Part shown: positions 1-9,637 of the stretch, piece after piece | How positions within the stretch are numbered: the stretch's first letter is position 1 | Layout: the number at the start of each line of letters is the position of its first letter | Assembly: GCF_014650435.1 (NCBI RefSeq) | Contig: NZ_BMUY01000009.1 | Span: 186,001 to 250,000 of the forward strand | DNA length: 64,000 bases | Reading direction: 5' to 3' | DNA from: Streptomyces tendae | GTDB lineage: Bacteria > Actinomycetota > Actinomycetes > Streptomycetales > Streptomycetaceae | Notes under the pieces: model-generated | Databases searched by the model: none | What the model saw: only the letters and a program-made list of their open reading frames with translations | Told to the model about the DNA's origin: nothing | Position numbers and translations under genes: made by a program

Positions 1-345
1 ACGCCCGCCATGCTGGCCGAGCTCAAGCGCGCCCTCGCCAAGAAGGAGCCGGTCGCGGTCACCCTGTGGTCGCCGCACTGGGCCTACAGCGACTACGAGC
101 TGACCAAGCTGAAGGACCCGAAGAAGGCCTTCGGTGAGGGCAACACGATCCGGACCATCTCCAGCAAGAAGTTCCCCGAGCAGTACCCGCAGCTCACGAA
201 GTGGATCAAGAACTTCAAGATGAGCGAGGACGAGCTGGGCAGCCTGGAGGCCGAGATCAAGGACCGCGGCCAGGGCAAGGAGGAGGAAGCCGTCGCCGCC
301 TGGCTGGAGGAGCACCCGGACATGGTCGGCCGGATGACCCCGTAG
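1..345 (+). CDS. Glycine betaine ABC transporter substrate-binding protein, C-terminal part
   Basis: This is the 3' end of a gene that begins before the window; the reading frame is open from base 1 to a TAG at 343-345. The 114 visible residues contain a WSPHWAYSDYELTKLKDP segment and end in an acidic, Lys-rich helix. Both are typical of the C-terminal lobe of OpuAC/ProX-type periplasmic binding proteins that capture glycine betaine or related quaternary amines. Such proteins deliver osmoprotectants to a membrane ABC permease. The rest of the operon should lie upstream, outside the window. A strong hairpin follows 15 bases after the stop, so this is probably the last gene of its transcript. 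Confidence 0.8.
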   Translation, partial: TPAMLAELKRALAKKEPVAVTLWSPHWAYSDYELTKLKDPKKAFGEGNTIRTISSKKFPEQYPQLTKWIKNFKMSEDELGSLEAEIKDRGQGKEEEAVAAWLEEHPDMVGRMTP

Positions 346-359
346 CAGCGCGAGCCGCA

Positions 360-390
360 GTGCTCCGCGGTAGTCGGTACCGCGGAGCAC
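360..390 (+). terminator. Hairpin terminator after the betaine-binding gene
   Basis: A perfect 13-bp stem (360-372 with 378-390) closes a 5-base loop, 15 bases after the stop codon. There is no T-run, which is common for Streptomyces terminators. Its position makes it the likely terminator of the osmoprotectant transporter operon. Confidence 0.75.
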
Positions 391-404
391 CGCGTGACGG
401 TCAC

Positions 405-463
405 CCCGAGGGGTGGGCCCGGTGGCGTCTCCTGACGGCGCGCCGCCGGGCCCACCCCTCGGG
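405..463. repeat. 18-bp perfect inverted repeat, second tandem hairpin
   Basis: Bases 405-422 and 446-463 are perfect 18-bp inverted complements around a 23-base loop. It starts 14 bases after the first hairpin. It could back up termination of the upstream operon or protect a 3' end. No T-run is present. The rest of the 346-783 gap holds no gene I can support. Confidence 0.7.
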
Positions 464-673
464 TCGTTCCCGGACCGGACACGGTAGGAATTCGGCCAAC
501 CACGGAGCGTCAAATCCCGGCCCCGAGCATCCCCCCGACCGGGGCGCGACGAGCCGGCGGGAACATGCGGGACCGTCCACGCCTTGAACCGGTAGGGCGC
601 GCGGACCCGCCTGTCGATGGCGAGAAACGTGAGGTCGCGGCCACCGCACCGTGACATCGATGTGACGGCCGCA

Positions 674-702
674 TGAAACGGTTTGCCGAACATGCGTAGG
701 GT
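674..702 (+). promoter_or_regulatory. Candidate promoter of the XRE-cupin gene
   Basis: A TGAAAC hexamer (674-679) lies 17 bases before TAGGGT (697-702), resembling a vegetative-sigma (HrdB) promoter. A short palindrome, ACATCGATGT, lies upstream at about 653-662. The predicted leader to the ATG at 784 would be about 75 bases. Confidence 0.4.
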
Positions 703-783
703 GCAGAGAACTCATCAGGGGGACGACGCCCCGCACGGGGCGCGGTGACGGGACGACGACGGGTGGAGGAGGGAGCCGGAGCG

Positions 784-1353
784 ATGGGCGACCACAAAGA
801 TCAGCACCTCCGGGTGGGCGCGGCCGTACGTCGGCGGCGCCGGGACCTCGAACTCACCCTCGCCGTGGTGTCCGAGCGCAGCGGCCTGTCCGTGCCCTTC
901 CTGAGCCAGATCGAGAACGACCGGGCACGGCCCAGCCAGACCTCCCTGGAGAAGGTGGCCGACGCGCTGCGCACCACCGCCGTGGAGCTGCTCGCCGCGG
1001 CCGACCCCGCCTGCAGCGTCGACGTGGTCCGCGCCGAGGACCCCGACCCGGAGCTGGCGCCCAGGGTGCGCTCCCTGGTGCGCGGACACCACCAGATGCA
1101 CGCCTCCGAGTTCACCGGCGACCACGACGCCGGCCGGGAACTGCAGTACCGCAACGACCAGTTGATGTTCGTCGCCGAGGGCGCCGTGGAGATCGAGGCC
1201 GAGGGCCGCGCCTACCGGCTCGGACGCGGCGACACGCTGTACCTCACCGGCGGTGTCCGGCACCGCTGGCGGGCCACGGTGCCGGACACCCGGCTGATCG
1301 TCGTCGCCGTCGCCGAGCACATCGAGGCGGTCCGGGAAGGGCCGCGCAGGTGA
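784..1353 (+). CDS. XRE-family regulator with C-terminal cupin domain
   Basis: The 189-residue protein has an N-terminal Cro/C1-type helix-turn-helix (about residues 9-65, with SGLSVPFLSQIENDRARPS) and a C-terminal small beta-barrel cupin (about 100-180, with the RNDQLMFVAEGAVEIEAEG stretch). This is the standard layout of HTH-cupin transcription regulators, in which the cupin senses a small molecule. I chose the ATG at 784 because a purine-rich GGAGGAGGG lies just upstream; the frame is also open back to 745. The metal-receptor-like gene starts 10 bases downstream and is probably co-transcribed. The ligand and target genes cannot be read from the sequence. Confidence 0.8.
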   Translation: MGDHKDQHLRVGAAVRRRRRDLELTLAVVSERSGLSVPFLSQIENDRARPSQTSLEKVADALRTTAVELLAAADPACSVDVVRAEDPDPELAPRVRSLVRGHHQMHASEFTGDHDAGRELQYRNDQLMFVAEGAVEIEAEGRAYRLGRGDTLYLTGGVRHRWRATVPDTRLIVVAVAEHIEAVREGPRR

Positions 1354-2009
1354 GGGCGCGCGGGTGAGGGTCGTCTCCCTGGTGCCCTCGCTGACCGAGG
1401 CGGTGGCCCGCACGGTCCCCGGGGCGCTGATCGGCGCGACCGACTGGTGCACCCACCCGGCCGGCCTGGACGTCGTGCGCGTCGGCGGCACCAAGAACCC
1501 GAAGACCGACCGGATCCTCTCCCTCGCCCCCGACCTCGTCGTCGCCAACGAGGAGGAGAACCGGGCCCCCGACCTCGACGTCCTGCGGGCGGCGGGCGTC
1601 GAGGTGCTGGTCACCGAGGTGCGCACCGTCCCGCAGGCCATCACGGAGCTGGCGCGGGTACTGGCCGCCTGCGGGGCGTCCGCCCGGCCCCGCTGGCTGG
1701 ACGAGGCGGCGGCCGCCTGGGCGGACCCGCCCGCCCCCGAGCTGCGGGCCACGGCCGTCGTGCCGATCTGGCGCAGGCCCTGGATGGTGCTGGGCCGCGA
1801 CACCTTCGCGGGCGACGTCCTGGCCCGCCTCGGCGTCGACCACCTGTACGCCGCCCACGCCGAGCGCTACCCGAAGGTGCCGGTGGACGAACTGCGGGCG
1901 GCCCGCCCGGACGTCGTGGTCCTGCCCGACGAGCCGTACCGCTTCACCGCAGACGACGGCCCGGAGGCCTTCCCCGGCCTGCCCTGCGCCCTCGTCGACG
2001 GCCGGTACC

Positions 2010-3182
<1,173 letters not shown>

Positions 3183-3223
3183 GGATCCACCGTCCCGGCG
3201 GGCGAAGCCCCTGACCAGGGACC

Positions 3224-3241
3224 ATGTCCCTATGAGGGCAT
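3224..3241. promoter_or_regulatory. Candidate LysR operator between divergent genes
   Basis: An imperfect 18-bp palindrome, ATG-N5-AT-N5-CAT with matching CC/GG pairs, sits in the 70-bp gap between the TDT transporter and the LysR gene. LysR proteins usually bind such dyads upstream of a divergent target. The assignment rests on position and symmetry only. Confidence 0.4.
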
Positions 3242-3252
3242 AAGCTGGGGTT

Positions 3253-4227
3253 ATGAGCAGGGGCACGGGCAGCGATACGGGCGGCGGCACGGGCGCCGGG
3301 GACGGCGGGCACGACACCCGGACACGGCACGCGGCGGGCTCGCTGGCGCACCGGGTACCGGACCTCGGTGCGATGGAGCTGCTGCTGGCGGTGGCGCGCC
3401 TGGGCAGCCTGGGCGGGGCGGCCCGCGAGCTGGGCATCACCCAGCCGGCCGCCAGCAGCCGCATCCGCTCGATGGAACGGCAGCTGGGCGTCGCCCTGGT
3501 GGACCGCTCGCCGCGCGGCTCCCGGCTCACCGACGCGGGCGCCCTGGTCACGGACTGGGCGCGGCGGATCGTGGAGGCCGCCGAGGCGTTCGACGCGGGC
3601 GCGCAGGCGCTGCGGGACCGGCGGGACTCGCGGCTGCGGGTGGCGGCGAGCATGACGATCGCCGAGTACCTGCTGCCGGGCTGGCTGGTCGCGCTGCGCA
3701 CCCAGCTGCCGGACACGGCGGTGTCGCTGCTCGCGGGCAACTCGACGGCGGTGGCGGAGCGCCTGCTGGCCGACGAGGCCGACCTCGGCTTCGTGGAGGG
3801 GGTGAGCGTGCCCACCGGCCTCGACTCCGCGGTCATCGGCCACGACCGGCTCATCGTCGTGACCGCTCCGGGTCACCCCTGGGCCCGTCGCAGGCGCCCG
3901 CTGAAGGCGGCGGAGCTGGCTGCCACCCCGCTGATCCTGCGGGAGAAGGGCTCGGGCACCCGGCAGGTCCTGGACGCGGCGCTGGGCGGCCTGGCCCGCC
4001 CCCTGATCGAACTGTCCTCGACCACGGCGGTGAAGGCCGCCGCGGTGGGCGGCGCCGGTCCCTCCGTCCTCAGCGAACTCGCCGTCGGCGAGGAGCTGAC
4101 CACCCGGCGCCTGGTGAGCGTCCCCGTGGCGGACGTCGTCCTCGCCCGCGACCTGCGAGCGGTGTGGCCCACCGGCCACCGCCCCACCGGACCCGCCCGC
4201 CAACTGCTCTCCCTGACCCGGGCGTAG
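3253..4227 (+). CDS. LysR-family transcriptional regulator
   Basis: The 324-residue protein has a 35-residue low-complexity Gly/Thr-rich N-terminal tail. A LysR winged helix follows (about residues 38-100: MELLLAVARLGSLGGAARELGITQPAASSRI in outline) and then a substrate-binding domain of the CysB/CbbR type. It is transcribed away from the TDT transporter gene, the usual arrangement for a LysR regulator and its target. The start at 3253 could be too far upstream, since LysR proteins normally begin close to the MELLL position at 3373. No strong ribosome-binding site separates the options. Confidence 0.85.
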   Translation: MSRGTGSDTGGGTGAGDGGHDTRTRHAAGSLAHRVPDLGAMELLLAVARLGSLGGAARELGITQPAASSRIRSMERQLGVALVDRSPRGSRLTDAGALVTDWARRIVEAAEAFDAGAQALRDRRDSRLRVAASMTIAEYLLPGWLVALRTQLPDTAVSLLAGNSTAVAERLLADEADLGFVEGVSVPTGLDSAVIGHDRLIVVTAPGHPWARRRRPLKAAELAATPLILREKGSGTRQVLDAALGGLARPLIELSSTTAVKAAAVGGAGPSVLSELAVGEELTTRRLVSVPVADVVLARDLRAVWPTGHRPTGPARQLLSLTRA

Positions 4228-4435
4228 GCGCCCGACCGGGTCCGCCTCCGCGCCGGTCGCACCGACGAGGCCGTCGGAGCCCGCCCGCCCCGCCCCGCGC
4301 CCTCGCCCCGCCCCGCCCCGCTTCACCCCGCACCGCGCCTCGCCGGCCCGGTCGGCCTGCTCGTACCGTGCCCTTCGGGGTCGGGCCCGCGCCGTTCCCG
4401 TCGGTGGTCCGAGGCGGGTACCCCGGCGGAGCCAC

Positions 4436-5128
4436 TCAGCCCGCCCGCGCCGCCGCCACCAGGGCGCCCATCACCCGTACGTCCTCGCCCATCTCCGGGT
4501 GCCACTGCACGCCCAGGACCCAGCCGGGGGCGGAGGGCAGCTCCACGGCCTCCACGGTGCCGTCCGCCGCGTGCGCCGACGCGACCAGGCCGGTGCCGAG
4601 CCGGTCCACCGCCTGGTGGTGGTACGTCGGCACGAACGCCTCCTCCGGCACGGCCGCGGCGTACAGCGTCCCCGGCACCGGCCGGACCGGGTGGCCGCCG
4701 AACACGCCCACCACCTCGGCGTGCCCCTCGATGTGCTGGACGAGGGTGCCGCCCAGGGCGACGTTGAGCAGCTGCATGCCCCGGCAGACGCCCAGCAGTG
4801 GGACGCCCGCGGCCAGCGCCGCCTCGATCAGCGCCAGCTCCCAGGTGTCCCGGGCCCGGGCCGGCGGACCGGTGCGCGGATCGGGCTCGGCGCCGTAGCG
4901 GACCGGCTCCACGTCCGGGCCACCCGCGATCACCAGCCCGTCGAGGCGGGCGACGGTCGCGACGGCGTGCCCCGGCGCGTCCGGCGGGAGCATCACGGCC
5001 AGGCCGCCCGCCCGTTGCACCAGCCGCGGATACCCGGCCGGCAACAGGGCCGCCTCCAGCTCCCACACGCCCCAGCGCGCGCCGGGCTCCAGGTACGTAC
5101 TGACACCGATCAGCGGCCGCTCGGCCAT
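4436..5128 (-). CDS. Gamma-glutamyl-amine hydrolase (class I amidotransferase-like, peptidase C26)
   Basis: The 230-residue protein begins AERPLIGVSTYLEPGARWG. It carries the nucleophile elbow GVCRGMQLLNVALGG, a GGPDVEPVRY segment, and a C-terminal GVQWHPE that supplies the catalytic His and Glu. These are the marks of PuuD-like hydrolases that split gamma-glutamyl amides such as gamma-glutamyl-GABA. I chose the ATG at 5128 because GGAGG lies immediately upstream; an in-frame TTG at 5143 is less likely. It lies downstream of the GntR gene on the same strand and opposite the GS-like ligase, which would make its substrate. It probably ends the amine-utilisation route by releasing glutamate. Confidence 0.85.
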   Translation of the reverse strand: MAERPLIGVSTYLEPGARWGVWELEAALLPAGYPRLVQRAGGLAVMLPPDAPGHAVATVARLDGLVIAGGPDVEPVRYGAEPDPRTGPPARARDTWELALIEAALAAGVPLLGVCRGMQLLNVALGGTLVQHIEGHAEVVGVFGGHPVRPVPGTLYAAAVPEEAFVPTYHHQAVDRLGTGLVASAHAADGTVEAVELPSAPGWVLGVQWHPEMGEDVRVMGALVAAARAG

Positions 5129-5138
5129 CCGTCCTCCA

Positions 5139-5166
5139 GGCAATGATCCGTTCCCATACCTTTGCC
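5139..5166. promoter_or_regulatory. Candidate GntR operator upstream of the C26 hydrolase
   Basis: GGCAA (5139-5143) and TTGCC (5162-5166) form an inverted repeat that encloses, on the minus strand, CAAAGGTATGGGAAC. The AAGGTAT and GGGAAC pieces recur in the site at 5959-5980. It lies 10-40 bases upstream of the hydrolase start, between it and the regulator's stop codon. The shared words suggest that both sites bind the same GntR protein. Confidence 0.45.
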
Positions 5167-5191
5167 TCAGGATGCGTTCACGGCAAGGCGT

Positions 5192-5935
5192 TCACGTCAG
5201 GAACCCGCGCAGCAGCGCCGCCGTCCCCGCGCAGTGCTCCCGGGCGATCTCCCGCGCCCCGTCCGCGTCTCCGTCGAGCACCGCCTCCACCAGCGCGGCG
5301 TGCTGGCGCTGGGAGTGCTCCAGGTTGCGCACCAGCAGCGGGATGCAGTCCAGCAGGTCGTTGAGGGTGGCGCGGACCGCCGCGTACTGCGCCGCCAGCG
5401 CCGGCGAGCCGCACAGCTCCGCCAGCGTGAGGTGCAGCATCGTGTCCAGCCGCCGGTACTGCGCCAGCGGGGCCTCCCGCGTGGCGGCCAGCGCCGCGCC
5501 GAGCCGCGCCGCCCGCGCCTCCGTCAGCCCGTGCGCCGCGCACAGCCCGGCCGCGCCCACCTCCAGCACTTCCCGGAAGCGCAGCACGTCCTCGATGTCG
5601 ACCCCGGCCACCCGGCGCCGCAGCTCGTCCTCGCCGGCCGCGTCCGCCCGGGGCAGCACGAACGTTCCGCCGTAGCGCCCCCGCCGAGCCTCCACCAGCC
5701 CCTGGTCCTGGAGCACCCGCAGCACCTCGCGCAGCGTCACCCGGCTGATTCCCAGCCGCTGCGCCAGCTCCCGCTCGGCCGGCAGCCGCTCGCCGCCGGC
5801 CACCAGGCCCAGCCGGACGACCTGGAGGATCTGCTCCAGCGCCTCCTCGAAGCCGTTCCCGGCCCGCACCGGTCGCAGCACCGGCGCCAGCCGGTCCGCA
5901 ACGCTCCCGGCCCTCCCGCCGGATTCCTCCCGCAC
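5192..5935 (-). CDS. FadR-type GntR transcriptional regulator
   Basis: The 247-residue protein has an N-terminal winged helix (about residues 25-90, with LPAERELAQRLGISRVTLRE and GRYGGTFV) and an all-helical FCD ligand-binding domain. This is the GntR/FadR architecture. I placed the start at the GTG at 5935, with GGAAGGGG upstream; the frame is also open to a TTG at 5956. It is divergent from the GS-like gene and followed by the hydrolase on the same strand. Operator-like sequences sit at both promoter regions. It is probably a local repressor released by an amine or its gamma-glutamyl derivative; this is inference from context. Confidence 0.85.
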   Translation of the reverse strand: MREESGGRAGSVADRLAPVLRPVRAGNGFEEALEQILQVVRLGLVAGGERLPAERELAQRLGISRVTLREVLRVLQDQGLVEARRGRYGGTFVLPRADAAGEDELRRRVAGVDIEDVLRFREVLEVGAAGLCAAHGLTEARAARLGAALAATREAPLAQYRRLDTMLHLTLAELCGSPALAAQYAAVRATLNDLLDCIPLLVRNLEHSQRQHAALVEAVLDGDADGAREIAREHCAGTAALLRGFLT

Positions 5936-5958
5936 GCGGCCGCGCCCCCTTCCCAACC

Positions 5959-5980
5959 AAAGGTTCCCGGCAATACCTTA
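5959..5980. promoter_or_regulatory. Candidate GntR operator between regulator and GS-like gene
   Basis: AAGGT (5960-5964) and ACCTT (5975-5979) form a perfect 5-bp inverted repeat with a 10-base spacer. It lies about 25 bases upstream of the regulator start and 30 bases upstream of the GS-like start. On the minus strand it carries AAGGTAT and GGGAAC, the same words found at 5139-5166. The position suits control of both divergent promoters. Confidence 0.5.
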
Positions 5981-6009
5981 TGGCTCCCGGCCAGAAGGAG
6001 GCTCTCCCC

Positions 6010-7374
6010 GTGGCAGACCGCACACCCCCGCTCCGGGTCGAGGAACTGCACGCCCTCGTCGCCGCCGGTGACGTCGACACCGTCGTCCTGGCCTTCCCCG
6101 ACATGCAGGGCCGCCTCCAGGGCAAGCGGTTCGCCGCGCGCTTCTTCCTGGACGAGGTCCTGGACCACGGCACCGAGGGCTGCAACTACCTCCTCGCCGT
6201 CGACGCCGACATGAACACCGTCGACGGCTACGCCATGTCCTCCTGGGACCGCGGCTACGGCGACTTCGCCATGCGCCCCGACCCGGCCACCCTGCGCCGG
6301 CTGCCCTGGAACGAGGGCACCGCGATGGTCGTCGCCGACCTCGCCTGGGAGGACGGCTCCCCGGTGCTCGCCGCGCCCCGCCAGATCCTGCGCCGCCAGC
6401 TGGAGCGGCTCGCGGGGCACGGGTACACCGCGCAGGTCGGCACCGAGCTGGAGTTCATCGTCTTCCGCGACACCTACGAACATGCCTGGGACGCGAACTA
6501 CCGCGGCCTGACCCCGGCCAACCAGTACAACGTCGACTACTCCGTCCTCGGCACCGGCCGCGTCGAACCCCTGCTGCGCCGCATCCGCAACGAGATGGCC
6601 GGCGCGGGACTCACCGTCGAGTCCGCCAAGGGCGAGTGCAACCCGGGCCAGCACGAGATCGCCTTCCGCTACGACGAGGCCCTGGTCACCTGCGACCAGC
6701 ACGCGGTGTACAAGACCGGCGCCAAGGAGATCGCCGCCCAGGAGGGCATGTCCCTCACCTTCATGGCCAAGTACAACGAACGGGAGGGCAACTCCTGCCA
6801 CATCCACCTCTCGCTCGCCGACGCCGACGGCCGTAGCGTCATGGCCGGCGGCCACAAGGGCGGCATGTCGAAGGTCATGCGGCACTTCCTCGCCGGACAG
6901 CTGGTGGCGCTGCGCGAGTTCTCCCTCCTCTACGCCCCGCACATCAACTCCTACAAGCGCTTCCAGCCCGGCTCCTTCGCCCCCACCGCCGTCGCCTGGG
7001 GCCACGACAACCGCACCTGCGCCCTGCGCGTCGTCGGCCACGGCCGCTCGCTCCGCTTCGAGAACCGCCTCCCCGGCGGCGACGTCAACCCCTACCTCGC
7101 GGTGGCCGGCCTGGTCGCGGCCGGACTGCACGGCGTCGAGCAACGCCTGGAGCTGCCCGAACCCTGCCCCGGCAACGCCTACGCCGCCGACTTCGAACAC
7201 GTCCCCACCACGCTGCGCGAGGCCGCCGAGCTGTGGGAGAACAGCACCCTCGCCAAGGCCGCCTTCGGGGACGAGGTCGTCGCCCACTACCGCAACATGG
7301 CGCGCGTCGAACTGGACGCCTACGACGCCGCCGTCACCGACTGGGAACTGCGCCGCTCCTTCGAACGCATGTGA
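6010..7374 (+). CDS. glnA4: Glutamine-synthetase-like gamma-glutamyl-amine ligase (GlnA4 type)
   Basis: The 454-residue protein is a full-length glutamine-synthetase homologue. Visible motifs include the substrate-site GTELEFIVF, ESAKGECNPGQHEIAFRY, the metal/ATP segment REGNSCHIHLSL, and the NRTCALRVVGHG region. These match the FluG/PuuA-like subfamily, which joins glutamate to amines rather than ammonia. From memory, the S. coelicolor orthologue GlnA4 was reported as a gamma-glutamylethanolamide synthetase; substrate here is inferred from that. I chose the GTG at 6010, which has AAGGAGG 8 bases upstream, over an ATG at 5980. Aldehyde dehydrogenase and SDR genes follow directly, so the cluster can oxidise the glutamylated amino-alcohol. 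Confidence 0.85.
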   Translation: MADRTPPLRVEELHALVAAGDVDTVVLAFPDMQGRLQGKRFAARFFLDEVLDHGTEGCNYLLAVDADMNTVDGYAMSSWDRGYGDFAMRPDPATLRRLPWNEGTAMVVADLAWEDGSPVLAAPRQILRRQLERLAGHGYTAQVGTELEFIVFRDTYEHAWDANYRGLTPANQYNVDYSVLGTGRVEPLLRRIRNEMAGAGLTVESAKGECNPGQHEIAFRYDEALVTCDQHAVYKTGAKEIAAQEGMSLTFMAKYNEREGNSCHIHLSLADADGRSVMAGGHKGGMSKVMRHFLAGQLVALREFSLLYAPHINSYKRFQPGSFAPTAVAWGHDNRTCALRVVGHGRSLRFENRLPGGDVNPYLAVAGLVAAGLHGVEQRLELPEPCPGNAYAADFEHVPTTLREAAELWENSTLAKAAFGDEVVAHYRNMARVELDAYDAAVTDWELRRSFERM

Positions 7375-7381
7375 GGCCCAC

Positions 7382-8827
7382 TTGTCCCACGAGTCCCACG
7401 AGTCCCACGAGACGTACCAGTCCCACGAGTTGTACGAGTCGCACGAACTGGCCGTACTCAACCCCGCCACCGAAGAGGTGGTCGCCACCGTCCCCGCCGC
7501 CTCCGCGGCCGACGTGGACGCCGCCGTCGGCCGCGCCGCACGGGCCCAGACGACCTGGGCCGCCCTCGCCCCCGGCGACCGGGCCCGGCTGCTGCGCCGT
7601 TTCGCCACCACCGTCGACGAGCACCTGGAGGAGCTGGCCCGCCTGGAGGTCCGCCAGGCCGGACACCTCCTCGGCAACGCCCGCTGGGAGGCCGGCAACG
7701 TCCGCGACCTGCTCGACTACGCCGCCGGGGGAGTGGAGCGGCTCACCGGACGCCAGATCCCCGTCGCCGGCGGCCTGGACGTCACGCTCCTGGAACCTCT
7801 CGGTGTCGTCGGCGTCATCGCCCCGTGGAACTTCCCGATGCCGATCGCGGCCTGGGCCACCGCGCCGGCGCTCGCGGCGGGCAACGCGGTCCTCCTCAAG
7901 CCCGCCGAGACGACCCCGCTCACCGCGCTACGCCTGGCCGAACTCGCCCTGGCGGCGGGCCTTCCCGAGGGCCTGTTCCAGGTGCTGCCCGGACACGGGC
8001 CCGTCGCGGGCGACGCGCTGGTCGAACACCCGGACGTCGCCAAGGTCGTCTTCACCGGGTCCACGGCCGTGGGCCGGCAGGTGGCCGCCAAGGGCGCCGC
8101 CCTCCTCAAACCCGTCACCCTCGAACTCGGCGGCAAGAGCCCCAACATCGTCTTCGCCGACGCCGACATCGAGGCCGCCGCGGCCGCCACCCCCATGTCC
8201 TTCCTCGACAACAGCGGCCAGGACTGCTGCGCCCGCACCCGCATCCTCGTCCAGCGGTCCGTGCACGACCGCTTCCTCGAAATCCTCGCCCCCGCGATCG
8301 AGGCCGTCCGGGTCGGCGACCCGGCCGACGAGAACACCGAGATGGGCCCGCTGATCTCCCGCGCCCAGCTGGAGCGCGTCCGCTCCCACGTCCCCGCCGA
8401 CGCCGCAGGCATCCGCGGCAAGGCGCCCGAGGGCGGCCCCGGCTTCTGGTTCCCGCCCACCGTCCTCACCGGCGTCGACGCGCACGCGCGCGTGGCCGTC
8501 GAGGAGGTCTTCGGGCCCGTCGCCGTCGTCCTGCCCTTCGAGGACGAGGCCGACGCGATCCGCCTGGCCAACGCCACCGCCTACGGCCTGTCCGGTTCGC
8601 TGTGGACCCGGGACGTCGGTCGTGCCCTGCGGGTGTCGGGCGCGGTGCGCGCCGGGAACCTGTCCGTCAACTCCCACGCCAGTGTTCGCTACTGGACGCC
8701 GTTCGGCGGCTTCAAGCAGTCCGGCCTCGGCCGGGAGCTTGGCCCGGACGCGCTGACCGCCTTCACCGAGACCAAGAACGTCTTCATCAGCAGCACCCCA
8801 TCGAGCACGGAGGGCCCCGCACAGTGA
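7382..8827 (+). CDS. Aldehyde dehydrogenase with Ser-His-Glu repeat at the N terminus
   Basis: The 481-residue protein is an NAD(P)-dependent aldehyde dehydrogenase. It shows EPLGVVGVIAPWNFP, FTGSTAVGRQV, the general-base segment LELGGKSPNI, and the nucleophile region SGQDCCARTR. The start is a TTG at 7382, preceded by GAGG; no ATG or GTG is available in frame before the catalytic fold. Residues 2-22 are seven tripeptides, mostly Ser-His-Glu, encoded by 9-bp DNA repeats; this tail is not part of the usual family. It begins 7 bases after the GS-like gene and overlaps the SDR gene by 4 bases. It probably oxidises the aldehyde formed from a gamma-glutamylated alcohol or amine. Confidence 0.85.
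   Translation: MSHESHESHETYQSHELYESHELAVLNPATEEVVATVPAASAADVDAAVGRAARAQTTWAALAPGDRARLLRRFATTVDEHLEELARLEVRQAGHLLGNARWEAGNVRDLLDYAAGGVERLTGRQIPVAGGLDVTLLEPLGVVGVIAPWNFPMPIAAWATAPALAAGNAVLLKPAETTPLTALRLAELALAAGLPEGLFQVLPGHGPVAGDALVEHPDVAKVVFTGSTAVGRQVAAKGAALLKPVTLELGGKSPNIVFADADIEAAAAATPMSFLDNSGQDCCARTRILVQRSVHDRFLEILAPAIEAVRVGDPADENTEMGPLISRAQLERVRSHVPADAAGIRGKAPEGGPGFWFPPTVLTGVDAHARVAVEEVFGPVAVVLPFEDEADAIRLANATAYGLSGSLWTRDVGRALRVSGAVRAGNLSVNSHASVRYWTPFGGFKQSGLGRELGPDALTAFTETKNVFISSTPSSTEGPAQ
7385..7447 (+). repeat. Seven 9-bp units encoding Ser-His-Glu repeats
   Basis: TCCCACGAG occurs three times in tandem (7385-7411) and once more at 7421-7429. The units at 7412-7420, 7430-7438 and 7439-7447 are diverged copies. 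The array encodes the N-terminal tail of the aldehyde dehydrogenase and looks like a product of slipped-strand expansion. Confidence 0.8.
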
Positions 8828-9606
8828 GCGAAGACATCGTCTGCCGCAGGCTCGTCGGCCGTACCGCGGTCGTCACCGGAGCGGGCAGCGGCATCGGCCT
8901 CGCCACCGTCCGACGACTGGCCTCCGAGGGCGCCCACGTCGTCTGCGGCGACGTGGACGAGACCCGGGGCAAGGCCGCGGCCGAGGACACCGGCGGCATC
9001 TTCGTCAAGGCCGACGTCACCGACCCCGAGCAGGTCGAGGCGCTGTTCGCGGCGGCGTACGACACCTACGGCAGCGTCGACGTCGCGTTCAACAACGCCG
9101 GTATCTCGCCGCCCGACGACGACTCCATCCTGGAGACGGGGCTGGAGGCGTGGAAACGGGTCCAGGAGGTCAACCTCACCTCCGTCTACCTGTGCTGCAA
9201 GGCCGCCATCCCCTACATGCGGCGCCAGGGCCGGGGGTCCATCATCAACACCGCGTCCTTCGTGGCCCGGATGGGCGCGGCCACCTCGCAGATCTCGTAC
9301 ACCGCGTCCAAGGGTGGCGTCCTCGCCATGTCCCGGGAACTGGGCGTGCAGTTCGCCCGGGAGGGCATCCGGGTCAACGCGCTGTGCCCGGGACCGGTCA
9401 ACACCCCGCTCCTGCAGGAGCTGTTCGCCAAGGACCCGGAGCGGGCCGCGCGCCGCCTCGTGCACATCCCGGTGGGCCGGTTCGCCGAGGCCGAGGAGAT
9501 CGCCGCCGCGGTCGCCTTCCTGGCCAGCGACGACTCCTCCTTCGTCAACGCCACCGACTTCCTGGTCGACGGCGGGATCTCCGGGGCGTACGTCACACCG
9601 CTGTAG
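8824..9606 (+). CDS. Short-chain dehydrogenase/reductase
   Basis: The 260-residue protein is a classical SDR. It has the cofactor motif VTGAGSGIGLATVRR near residue 17, NNAGI, the catalytic Ser region INTASFVARMG, the YTASK active-site Tyr-Lys pair, and the CPGPVNTPL segment. The GTG at 8824 overlaps the aldehyde dehydrogenase stop (GTGA), so translation is coupled. An acidic residue after the second strand (CGDVDE) points to NAD over NADP. In this cluster it could oxidise the terminal alcohol of a glutamylated amino-alcohol to the aldehyde used by the preceding enzyme. That order of steps is inference. Confidence 0.8.
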   Translation: MSEDIVCRRLVGRTAVVTGAGSGIGLATVRRLASEGAHVVCGDVDETRGKAAAEDTGGIFVKADVTDPEQVEALFAAAYDTYGSVDVAFNNAGISPPDDDSILETGLEAWKRVQEVNLTSVYLCCKAAIPYMRRQGRGSIINTASFVARMGAATSQISYTASKGGVLAMSRELGVQFAREGIRVNALCPGPVNTPLLQELFAKDPERAARRLVHIPVGRFAEAEEIAAAVAFLASDDSSFVNATDFLVDGGISGAYVTPL

Positions 9607-9637
9607 ATCCCCGCGCACGGCGTCCTACAGTGCCGGG

